64,000 nt of DNA, from positions 38,183,501 through 38,247,500 of the forward strand of contig NC_090698.1 in NCBI RefSeq assembly GCF_040954835.1, read 5' to 3'. Below the pieces are notes generated by a model that was not told the DNA's origin, made no database searches, and saw nothing but the letters and a program-made list of their open reading frames with translations. Positions 35,101 through 47,100 of this stretch are shown here, piece by piece; positions within the stretch are counted from its first letter, which is position 1, and each line of letters starts with the position of its first letter. The stretch comes from Lepisosteus oculatus. Lineage: Eukaryota > Chordata > Actinopteri > Semionotiformes > Lepisosteidae. Both the position numbers and the translations under genes were made by a program.

Positions 35101-38100
35101 GAATGAGATTTACATCTTGTGAGTTTTACATATTGTAGTTATACAAGTTATTTTTTCATAACAATTCTGATGCTGAAGTCATTTCTCCAAAGATGTGCCC
35201 TAGCAACATTTCCACTTTATTTTGCAATTAGAAAAGTGAATTAATTTAGTAATTATTTGTTTCCTTTCCTGACACAAGTGCCATTTTTACTGCCATAGAT
35301 ATGTCAGAGTAAAAATAACTTTTAAAATTAAATAGAAATTAATCCTATAGTAATTGTTAAAAATCAAGTTGGTATCACATGTTATTGTGTTCTTAAGTCT
35401 TGTTTAACGTTTTAAAAGTTCTGAACAGTAAACTTGTTTAGTTACTACACGCCAGGAGGGATATTAGGTAACAAAACTATGTCTGGTATGCAGATGCACT
35501 GTTTTGTAGTGAGAGCTAGAACCTCCTCAGTTGTATTAAATAAACATCCTTTACTCTGTTTCAACACATTCTTCATCTAAGGTTTATAGGGGCAATGCTA
35601 TAGCACCGCTAGATAAGGCATTACAAACACCAAGCAAAAATACTGTGATGAAACTGTGGAAGGACTTGCAATTTGAGAGGTCTAGACAGGGATCATTTAA
35701 AAATATGAATGGCATATTTAGTGTGACTTATTTTCAGCAAACTGTGTAGTAGTATAGCTTGATGTATATATAATTCTGTATAATAAAATAGTAGTCATGG
35801 AGTACTTAGAAATCTAAATTATCCCTTATACATTAACCGATCTATCACCCTTTTATCTTTAAAATGTGTACAAAGGGTAGAGAATTTAATCTTGTACACA
35901 AATCTGCACACATTTTGATAATATGCCATACACACTGTTCCTTAGTTGCTATTTATACTTTATTTTGCTGATGCCTTTATAGAAGGTGATTTACAGGTAA
36001 TTCAATTTCCAAACTGTAACAAAGTAACATTGTAAACATACATAATCCAGGGAGATATTACAAAAAACACTATAACAGAATAAACTTAACCATCAGGAAG
36101 AGCTATTGCATCACAAACAGGGAGGGATCATAAAATGTATTAGTACGGTCTGAACATGGTGATGAGGGTCATCTTAAAGCAGAGATGGAGACTTTGTGCT
36201 TCTGAATTGTTTAGTTGGTGCTGGTGTGCTACTGGGTGAAAATGAGGAGAATGAGCAACACAAGAGGCCGCAAAGCAAAGACAAAGAGCAGTTTACTGGA
36301 TAGTCTAAGATGAGCAGAGGAGACAACATGGAGTATAAGAGGAGAGGATTGATGGTGTGTGGCAGGGTCTTAAATCACATAGGAGCAGAGCTAGGTTTCT
36401 AATGTAGAGTGAGAAAATTGTGTACAGTTATGATTATCACTTAATATAAAAAAATATTGATTTTGTGGAACCATTCCAGTGAAGAACAACCAATTACAGT
36501 TTCTGGACTTCCTCTCTAACCTCTCCTCTCCTATACTAACTGGCTAAAACAACTAAACTTTTATAGTCTTGAACAGAGCAGACAATGACAGGACCTGACT
36601 AATGTATTCAAATAATGTGAACATGTTTATCTACTGTTTTGTAGTTTTCTATTGTAAAATTTCAAGGCTGTTCTTTGCACCAATTCTTTTTGTGGTTATA
36701 GTGGCCCTTGCTTTTGTAAGTTGAGTGTTTTCTTAATGAGTGATACCCTGATGAAGATCACCATAGCTTCTACATGTTCTTTTAAAGGCTAAATTAATAA
36801 TCCCCTGTGAGGGAACCTTTTTGTCTTTGATTTTTTTTGTACCAACATCAGAGGAGCAGTACAGCAAAACAGGTGTTGTTCGTCAAAGTAAAGAGAGGGA
36901 GCTCCCAGTGATTACTGTCTGCTGAAAATGGATTACAGTGATTTTCCATTAGAAAAAAAGATCTGCCTTTTTGAGAAAGATGCCTTACTTATTATGGCTT
37001 TATGTAATTCCACTTGGTTATTAACTGTATATTGTATTTATATTTCATGTACTTAGATATCCGTTTCTATTGTATTAATTGTAGATCTATAGTCACCTCC
37101 AGAATTATTGGCACCCTTGAGAATGACAAGCAAAAAAGCTCTATAAAATGAACAACACAGGTAATGAGCTTTATTTTATACTCAAAAACACTTGATTCTT
37201 GTATTATAATGCTGCTTGCTCTGAGCAAATGGTATTTCTTAACAAGTAATAATTATCTAAAAAAAAGGTGTGAAAATTATTTTAATTTTAAAAGCTGTTT
37301 TATGAGCATGAAGGACCTTCTCAAATACGTTTGACATTTAAATCCACAAAAAGCATCCTAAATGATATTCAGAACATTACAGGTGTACAAATAAATGTAA
37401 GAACATGGCAGATAGAAGGGAATTGATATCCACCTCTTGAAGATATAGGCTGGATCTGTTTTGTATTTCAAACTGAATGAGTAAGTCCAATAACTGCTAA
37501 ATCTAGGAAAATGTAAGCAGAAAAAAATCACTTCATGAATCGACTTAATAAGAACAGGATCTGGTTAAATAAAAGGGATGTGTTGATTTGCAGGCACAAA
37601 CAAAAAGTTCAGAAATGCAGAGCACGAGGAAAGAATATATCCTCTGATCAAATCTAGTAGAAAATTAGCTAAATTTCCTATTAGCTAATTTGTAATCTAT
37701 ATGTTTTACACAGTCACAGATTTTCTTTAAATTGAACCCAATGCAAAGGTGAAGAAACGTGGTATATTAATTCCAGGACAGCTAACTTTTTAATCAAAGC
37801 CTTTACAGTTAGTTTCAGATAGGCTAACATTTGTAGGTTTTCATTCTGCCCTGTGTACCATAAATTTAGTGAGTGGCAAAACTGTTACATAAGGCAAAAA
37901 CTTAGTGGCAAAGAGAATATAGATTAAGATTCTCAGCTTAATAACTCATTGCCTGTAATTGCTGTGGTTACAGACTTTAACATAGACAATATGAAATATT
38001 GAAAATGATTATTTTTAATTAATATATAATTGTGACATTCTGATACAGGCTTTGTGATATTTTAGACTTTTTACAATTACACATTTTAGTTTTTACAAGT

Positions 38101-41100
38101 TTAATTGATAGGGTGACAAGGCTATTGTTAATAATGTTGAATCAGCTTTTGGTCCTAACTTTGATACTGGACTGGGATACCTTCTGTATAGATACTCTCC
38201 ACCCCCAATTTCATGAGTTCTCTGGCTGCTCTGGTTTCATTCCACATTCCAAAGATGTGCTACCTACAATAGGTTAATAAGCATCTATGTATTGTTCCTG
38301 TGTGTGCGTGTTTCAATGGACTGGTCCCATCTAGGATGTAGTACTCTCTTCCTCCCTGTGCTTATGGGAAAAGCTATAGGTTGCTGTGATCCTTACCAGG
38401 AATAAGCAGCTTTCTGATCATGGATAGATGGGCATTTAATTGATCAACTGCTCTACCACCATTTAGAAAAAGATGCTTTCTAATTAGGCATGGACCCTTT
38501 AATCAAATAATGCTATTCAGGCAGCAAACACATTAACTGACCCATCACACTCAAAGTTGTGGATATGTCCAGTGTTGTCTCTATCAAGCAAACTGAAGAG
38601 CCCATTAAATGCATTAACATGCATTAATTGAATTTGGATAAAGGGGACATTCATGAGCCTAGTTAAAGGTCTAATGCTCTATTTAAGTCAACTTAATTTT
38701 TTTTTAATTCCTTACTATACTTACTGTATAGTAACTATATACTGTATAGTATACTTACTGTACTGCGACCATGGAGTATGAATTTACATTTCTTATGTAA
38801 ACTAAATCCAGTGTATGAAATTGAAGAAAATGTCAACAAAAACACCATATAAAAACATTACTGTGCAGTATTTACAGTGCCTTGCAAAAGTATCCAGACC
38901 CTTGACCAATTCTCTCATTTTACTGAATTACAAATCCTACATTAAAGTTTTGTTATTTGAGATATTTTTATTTCAAAGCACTAAATCTCAAAATCAATAT
39001 TTTAATGTGACATTGTTTTATGTTAGAAAGTATTCTTAAGAAAAATAAAAAAAACTGAAATGAAGCTGTTTAGGTATTCAATTCCCACATTTTAATATTT
39101 TGTAGAGCCACCTTTTCCAGCAGTAACAGCTTTAAGTCTTTTGGGGTACGTATGTACCAGCTTTTCACACTGTTCAGGAGTGATTTTGGCCCATTCTTCC
39201 AGGCAGATTTGGTCCAGGTTGTTCAGGTTAGTCGGATGACGCTTGTGCACCACAATTTTCAAATACTGTAGTGCCACAGATTCTCAATTGGATTGACATC
39301 AGGGGTTTGACTGGGGCATTGTAGGACATTCACCTTTTTGTTCTTGAGCCACTTTCTCCCAAGCTTCAGTTTTTTAGCAGACTGAAACAGGTTCTTTTGC
39401 AGTATTTCCCTGTAGTTTGTACCATCCATTCTTCCTTCTGTTTTAACATTTTAAAATGTTAAATTTTGATGAAAAGCAGCCCAACAGCATGATGCTATCC
39501 CAGCCATACTTTACTGTAGGTATGGTGTTTTTTTGAGGTGTGGGCAGTGTTAAGATTTGCGCCACACATATTGCTTTGAATTTTGGCTAAAAAGCTCTAT
39601 CTTGGTCTCATCTGACCACAAAATCTTTTCCCACATTGCAACTGGGTCCACTATCATGCTTTTTGGCAAACTCCAGCTGTACTTTCACATGATTCTTTTT
39701 GAATAATGGCTTCTTTTGTGCCACCCTCCCATACAGACCATACAGGCAGAGATCCTGAAATGGTTGACCTGTGCACCTTTACTCCACTCTCAGCTACTGA
39801 ACTCTTTAGCTCCTTCAAAGTGATTGTTGGCCTCTCTGTGGCTTCTCTCACAAGTCTACTTCTTGATCGCACAGAGAGTTTTGAGGGACAACCTTTTCTA
39901 GGCAGTGTCTGGGTGGTTTGATGTCGCTTCTACTTCCTGATAATTGAACCAATAGTGCCCACTGGGACATAACTTCTTTGGAATACTCTTTAGTCTTTAT
40001 TTTTACAGCTGTCCATCAGATCCACAACCTGGATAATGATCCCTTAACTGTGGGGGTTTTTATCTAGAAAATGTGGCAGTTATTTTAATGATTCACAGGT
40101 AGAGGCCAAATAATAAGCTATTGTGTCCTCATTAGAGCAATTGTTTTTCACTTGTGTGAAAAACATATTTCAGTTTTTTATTTTTCTTAAGAATAAAATA
40201 AAACAATGTCACATTAAAATAACCAATTTTGAGTTTCAGTGCTTAAAAATATCAGATCACTAAATTTCAATGTAGGATTTGTAATTCAGTAAAATGAGTG
40301 AATTGGTCAAGGGTCTGAATACTTTTGCAATATGATAAATGAAGATGTATTTACCTCTCCTGCAGAGTCAGTGCATGGTAGAAGCTCCTTTGGCAGCAAT
40401 TACAGCTGTTTCTGGACGTTGTCAAAAGCTTTGCGAAACAGGAAGGTGCGGTTTTCACCCACTCTTTGCAAACTTGCTCAAGGTCAATGAAACTGATTAT
40501 TGGTGGACTGCAATTTGCTATTGAATTCAAGTCTGTTTTTTTCCTGGGTGACTCAAGGACATTCACTTTTCAATCTGTTTTCATTGCCCTGCTGAAAGCT
40601 GAATTCCCATCACAGTTTTAAGTCTTTAGCAGACTGAAGCAGGTGTTCCACTAAGATTTACCTGTCTCTGCAGGTAAGCTGACGAGAAGCAGAGCTATAA
40701 AATAGTGCTGTCATCACCATGCATGACAGTAGGAATGGTGCTGACTGAGTGATGTATTGTAGGTTCTGGAGCAGATGTAACTTTGCATTTGGAATAAAAA
40801 TGTCCAATTTCCAATTTTTGATCTGACAAAACATTTTCCTCATGTTTATGCTATGAGCTAAATGCTTTGTTGCAAATTCCATGTGAGATTTGTGATGGGT
40901 TTACATATAGCTTTATTAAGAGATGGGGATATTGCTGACTCATGGACATTCTTTCCAATCTCAGCCTTTCTCAGCCTTTGAACTGTGTAGCTCTTTCAAA
41001 GTCAGTGTTGACTTCACTGCGGCATCCCTAACCAGTTTCCTCCTTGCCTTACTGCTCAGTTTGGAGAGACACACCACAAAGACACTACCAAGATCAGGCT

Positions 41101-44100
41101 GGTGTACTTACCATTTCTTAATGATTGACTTTACTATACCTAAAAGGATATTTACTGTCTTTGATTTTTTATATCCTCCTCCTTACCATTGCTTACAACC
41201 TTATTGGTTGGGTTGTTCTGAAAGCTCCTTGGTCTTCTTGGCTTAATTTTTGCTTGAAATTCATGACCTCACTGAAGTAATCGTACAGGCAGGTGTGTTT
41301 ATTTTGAAATAATGTGATCCACTATTATTACACACAGAGGCCACAATCACCTGCATATATTGTATCCTCCTTGAGTACAAAGCTGCACAAATTGACTGGT
41401 GTAAACCTTTCTCACCATCACAAGGCACACAGGGTGAACATCTGATCGGCGGATACTTATTAAGCAACAAATTTATGCAGCAGTATGAAAAAAACGCATG
41501 ATCGTATGAAATGATAAAAAATTAAAAACACAATAAATAGTACAGAAATGAGTTATACACCATACAAATGCAAATAAAAATACAACAATACTGGTGCCTT
41601 ATACTTTTAGGTGCCTTCCTAATACACGCAGTATGTGCGTGTGTTGAATGCCAATGCTTGAACCAAGGAATGCAGATCATGGTCAGCGTGTCCACCTAAA
41701 ATTTGTGAGATTGAGTGGGCTATCATTGTGTCATGCAGACGGATCTACTAAGATACACCAATAGTCCCTTTTTTCCACTTTTTATTTGTTGATCCAATAA
41801 TCTCCATGTTTGATGCAGTTCATGTTTGAGATCCTCAACATCTGCTCCATATGCATTTGCCAATAAGAGAATAGCCTGTTCATTCAAAATCCTGCTGTTT
41901 GATGGATTTAATGCCTGGATACACTTTGTGATCTCACAATTTGAGTTGGAGAAACGGCTTTTCATTTCACCAATCATACAATCAATGACAGGGTCATATA
42001 CTTTAGCTCGTAAAGACTCTTTGCTGTCTGGTTCTGTGTGCTGGCCAAGAGTGGATGTAACAAGACTGCATGGGAGTCTACTTTTACTATCTATGATAGT
42101 CTTCAAGAGTCTGTTGGAGTGCTTCAATCAGCTCAAGGGCTTTGGTAAGGTCAAGTTTTGTTGACTGGAGCATTTGTGACAAAAATATTGATTCACCTAA
42201 AACTTTTCTGAGCACTGCAAGGCATCCAATAAAATTTAGATCTATTTTGAACAGTAGCACTCTGGCTTTAACAGCTCTGTCTGGGTTGTCCTCATCTGAA
42301 ATATTTTCAAGTACCCGCACAATAGCGGACAGCCTATCCATTACATTACGACAAATTATGTGCCTGCATGCCCATCGTGTATCACTAAGCCGCTGGAGTT
42401 CCCTTGGTGCACCTTTAAACGTTTCCTTTTGAACTTCCAACATTTGTCATGAACATTAAGAGCCCAACATAAATACATACAATCGCTCTGAAAAGGAAAA
42501 GAAACTTTCAGCCTCAGGTACAGGTTTCACACTGTCCACTATCGCCAAGTTTAAACAGTGTGCACTGCATTGAACATAAAAGGCATGTTTGGCTACCTCC
42601 TTAATTCTGACGTGCTCACCAGAATGTCTCCCAAATAATGAATGCGCCATCACAAACTTGCCCAACTAGGTTCTCTTTATAGTCTAACCCATGCCTCTCA
42701 AAACAGCATATAATGTTTTCCATTGAACCAGCAGCATCCAGACTCTCTGCCTCTTGAAAATCTAAAACACTCTCATGCACTACGCCATTATAGTAATACC
42801 TAAGAACAAAATACATTTGCTCTTCTTTTATGTCTTTAGTTTCATCAACTATGATAGAAAATTGTCCACTCTCTTTGACTTCCTTAATAAGATAAGATCA
42901 TTTTATTGGCCATATACCATTTCTTGCATTATGAATTTGTCTTTTCGCATACCCCAGCTTGCTCTCCATGAGACACACAGGAACACAGACAGTGAAGATA
43001 GTGGAGAGAGAAGTTTGGGGTCAGAGCGCAGGGTCAGCCATTTATACAGCTCCCCTGGAGCAGCTGGGATTAAGGGCTTTGCTCAGGGGCCCAACGAAGT
43101 AGGATTCCTCTGCCGGCCACGGGATTTGAACCAGCAACCTTCCAGCCACAGGCGCCGATCCTGAGCCACAGAGCCACTGCTCTGCCCTAATAATGTCCTC
43201 TTTAACCATCTCTGCCAAAACACTTAGCATTTCATTTTGAATATCTTTGCTAGTGTATATAGCATTTTTGGCTTGTTGTTCTAATCTAGTTTTTATAAAT
43301 TGGTCGTGTTTCCTTAAGAGATCTAAAATCTCCAGAAAATTGCCCGTTTTCTGACTCGGACAACTCCCTATGACCCCACTGGGCAATATTTTGGGTTGCT
43401 GTTAGCAACAGTACTTTGCCTAATGTTTTAATATAATTTTGATTTTCGGCTAAAAGATGCTGTTTTTCTATCAGTCCCAATACAGATGTGTTTTTCTTTT
43501 CTCAATCTTTCTTTTATTCTATGCCCATGCAACCATTGCCATAACATGATGCTCAGATTTTGCGTGTGAACAGAATCCACTATCTTTAAATGTTGCTTTT
43601 TTTCCAAGTTGAATATCCACCTATAGAAGTAAATACACTCTTTGGCGCATTAGGCAGAGGAAAGTGTCTATAAGCAAAACAATATGCTGCATCTTTGGAC
43701 TGTGAGTGTTCTAGCCACAGATGTGTCTTGTACCATTCTGTATGGAAACTTCACTTGGCTCCACCCTGGAGGGTTTTGGGGAATGTCTGCAGGGTTGGTT
43801 GAGTAGGGTTGTTACCTCTGAACTATGATATATCTAAGAAAAACAAAATGAAGAAAAAAAAACAATTTTACACTGTGATGGGGCTGTCCTCATTACACTT
43901 TAATAACCCTAATAAGTACTGTTGCTATGCAATTGGATGTGCTATTCCAAGACGGCCTTCAGGCTGTGGTGCCAATATAATAATAATAATAATAATAATA
44001 ATAAACTTAATTTTATATAGCGCCTTTAAAGGTGGCTTCTCAAAGCGCTTTACAGGATGACAATAACAATAAATAAGAAGACTACAACAATAAATAAGAA

Positions 44101-47100
44101 GATTTCACAAGATAAGACACAATTACAATTTCAACAATAACAATAGAGGAGACCGTGGAAGGTGGTACTAAGAAGAGCAGAGGGGTGAAGAATGGAACCA
44201 GTTAAGTAAAGGCTTTTCAGAAGAAGAAGGTTTTGAGTCTGGATTTAAAAGAGATTAGAGAAGGTGACTCTCGGATATCCTTGGGCAAAGAATTCCAGAG
44301 CTTGGCGGCATTGCATGAGAAGGCCCTGTCGCCCTTACAATGTAGACGGGCTTGGGAGACAGTATGGAGGGCAGAATTTGAAGAGCGGAGGTTGCGAGGT
44401 GGGGAGTAGGGCGATAAAAGTTCAGACAGGTATTGAGGTGCCAAGCCATGTAAAGCCTTATAGGTGAGCATGAGGATTTTAAAGTCTACGGAATTTGACT
44501 GGAATTTGACCGGAAGCCAGTGCAAGGACTCCAGGATAGGAGTAATGTGAACACTTGCACTAGACCTGGTCAGGATTCTGGCTGCTGAATTTTGGACATA
44601 CTGCAGCTTGTTCAGAGTAGATTTAGATACCCCAGGGAGTAGAGCATTGCAGTAGTCAATTCGAGAGAATACAAATATGTTGATCAGCTTTTCAGCCACA
44701 GTTAATGATAGCATAGGGCGTAATCTTGCGATATTTCTAAGGTGAAAAAAAGATGTTTTGACAGTATGCTGTACATGTGGTATGTGTACATGTGCTAAAC
44801 CCAAACAATTTCTGAATCCAAGGAAATAAACACCAAAAGGTGCACTCACTTAACGTCACAAAAGTAGGGGCAATTCCTCAGTTACACCAGAATTTATTTG
44901 GCCATGTTAAGCATTAAACATTTTGGCCTAGTCGGCCTTAATCAGGACATGGACATGGCCAAATACATTTTTGTGTAATTGAGGAATTGTCCCTACTTAC
45001 TTTTTAGAAGTTAGGTGAGTGCTACCCTCCACCTTTTGGTGATTATTTCCTTGAACCCTAATAACTACTTTCAGTACAGATATTTACCAAGTTGAAAACT
45101 AGCTCATGCTGCCTACTGTACTACAGCTTTGATTAAAAAATAAACAACTACTTGTGTTGTGGTAAGTAAAAACATTGGGCAAGAACAGAAGAAGTGGAAA
45201 ATATAAAAAAAAAAACATACCATGAGGCCCAACTGGACTGGGGAAAGCAGCTGGGGACTCTGGGGCCTCTTCCTGTGACTCGTTGTTCTCAGATTGTCTG
45301 TGCGCTCTTTGTTAATACTCTCTTCTTCTCCCTGTTACTCTTTATCTGATTCTCAGAGATATTTCTTCCATCTCTTCATCCCTTTCTTTCTCTCTTTCTA
45401 TATCCTGCAATTGTACTACTGATGTCCCTTTCTGCTCATTGCTACTAGTTAGTGGTCTCTTTGACAAAGAACTCCTTATATCGTCCTACCTCTGCATTTT
45501 CTTCACTGGACAAGGCTAGCCTAACTCCTGAAACTGCTGCAAGATTTAAAGTGACTCAGGCCTAGCTTCAAAGGAACAAGTAATTTCAGGCTGAAAAGAG
45601 AAGAAAGGAAACGCAACGTTTTGGTTGTGGAGCCTCTTTTGGGTGTGAAAAAGACAGGGCAGACAGCAAAGGTTATAAAGCATAGGAGAACAAAAGATGG
45701 GGGAGGGGAGGAGGTGGGAGAAGGGGGGAGGCAGAGTGGTATGAAGTCGAGAGAGGGTAAGACAGGTGTGAAGTGAAACCTGCAAATCAATAGAAGGGTT
45801 AGAAGAAAACAAGTTTGTCGTTGAGAGAAGAGAGAGGTTGTGGACCAAGTTTCAGGATAATTTTAGTTTCAGATGTTTTTCTGCTATAGGAGTTAAGAAA
45901 CCCTTCTTTGAGAAGGCAGACGGAGAGATCAGTGTGATCATGGCCATCAGATTTGAAGTGAGAAACTATGGGCTTGGAGAAATCTTTAATCTTCACAGCA
46001 CTAACATGTTCTCTGAAGCGGTCTTACTGGGCCTTCATGGCATCTACCTCAGCACTCCTCAGAGCATCAACATTAATATCATAGAATTCTGAAGCTAGAC
46101 AGTGAGGTAAATCGTAGCCCCAATTTTAACTTTAATTTAATTAATGTTTTTTAAAAGCGTGTGTGCTATCTTGTTTATTTTATAATTATTCTGAAATGTA
46201 CAAACCTCTAGAATCATGGTAATATAAGTTCAATTGAACTACACCTCCAATTTAAACTGTGAGTCACACCTAGCATTAGCTGCTAGCCAATGTTGACAAG
46301 CCGCACAAAGTTAGCCAACACTCACTGACAACACTAGACAGTATAGGAAGTGGTAACTTCATTGACTAGAAATGTAAGGTTAATAAAACTTGTTCGATGT
46401 ATTTATCATTTTTGTAAGCATACCTTAATTCAACCGTATCAGCACGGACAAGATGACTCGTCTTCGATGCTCTGTCTGCACGTCTCCGAGTCCCGCTCGT
46501 GGATTTTTTTCTTTTTGTAGGGGGTTATTGAAAAAAACCCACAGCCCGCTCTGTGTTCAAGATGTGACACGCAGGATGGGAGGAGGGGAAGAGTAGTGGG
46601 TGCAACCATTTTTTTTGCTTGGGGGGGGGGCTGAGTTTTAAATGAGATGTTATGGTGGTTTAAAATCAAAGTGCCATCGGAAAAATGTAAAAATTATAAT
46701 TGGTATTAAGAATTGGTAATACTATAAATATTTCATATCAGTATAAGACTGTAAAACTGGGGTGGCAAGACATTCTTTGCCTTGACATTCTTTCAGCTGC
46801 CACCCTATGCCACCCCATGCCACCCCAGTGTCTCTGCCACAGAGCACAGGAAACAACACAAAACTGTGAAGGCAGAACAGTTTAACTTAGTGATGTCATT
46901 TATGCACCTGAATTAATTTAGGTTTGCCATAGTAAAGTGGGTGAAAATATTTTACCCGTGTTGACCAAGAAAGAAAACAACAACATTTCTCAAGCTGCGG
47001 GAAGATATATTAAATAGTATTAGAATAAAGAATCAAATATATTATGGGTACTAGTGGTAAAACAGAACAAAATAGTATAGAACAAAAAATATAGAACATC

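Larger units (their letters stand above)
37940..41650. repeat. block A of a duplicated intronic segment (interrupted by Tc1)
   Basis: Matches block B (47125-49065) in order and orientation: ATTGCCTnTAAT, a family B SINE, GCTATTCAGGCAGCAAACAC, TCACACTCAAAGTTGTGGATATG, then after the Tc1 insertion AATGATTGACTTTACT, CTATTATTACACACAGAGGCC and AAAGCTGCACAAATTGAC. Similarity is clear but far from perfect, so the event or family is old. Confidence 0.75.

Noticed and set aside
45521..45848. Two overlapping Ser/Pro-rich minus-strand frames of 89-100 codons
   Set aside because: They arise from the pyrimidine-rich 3' region of the Penelope-like element, not from a gene.
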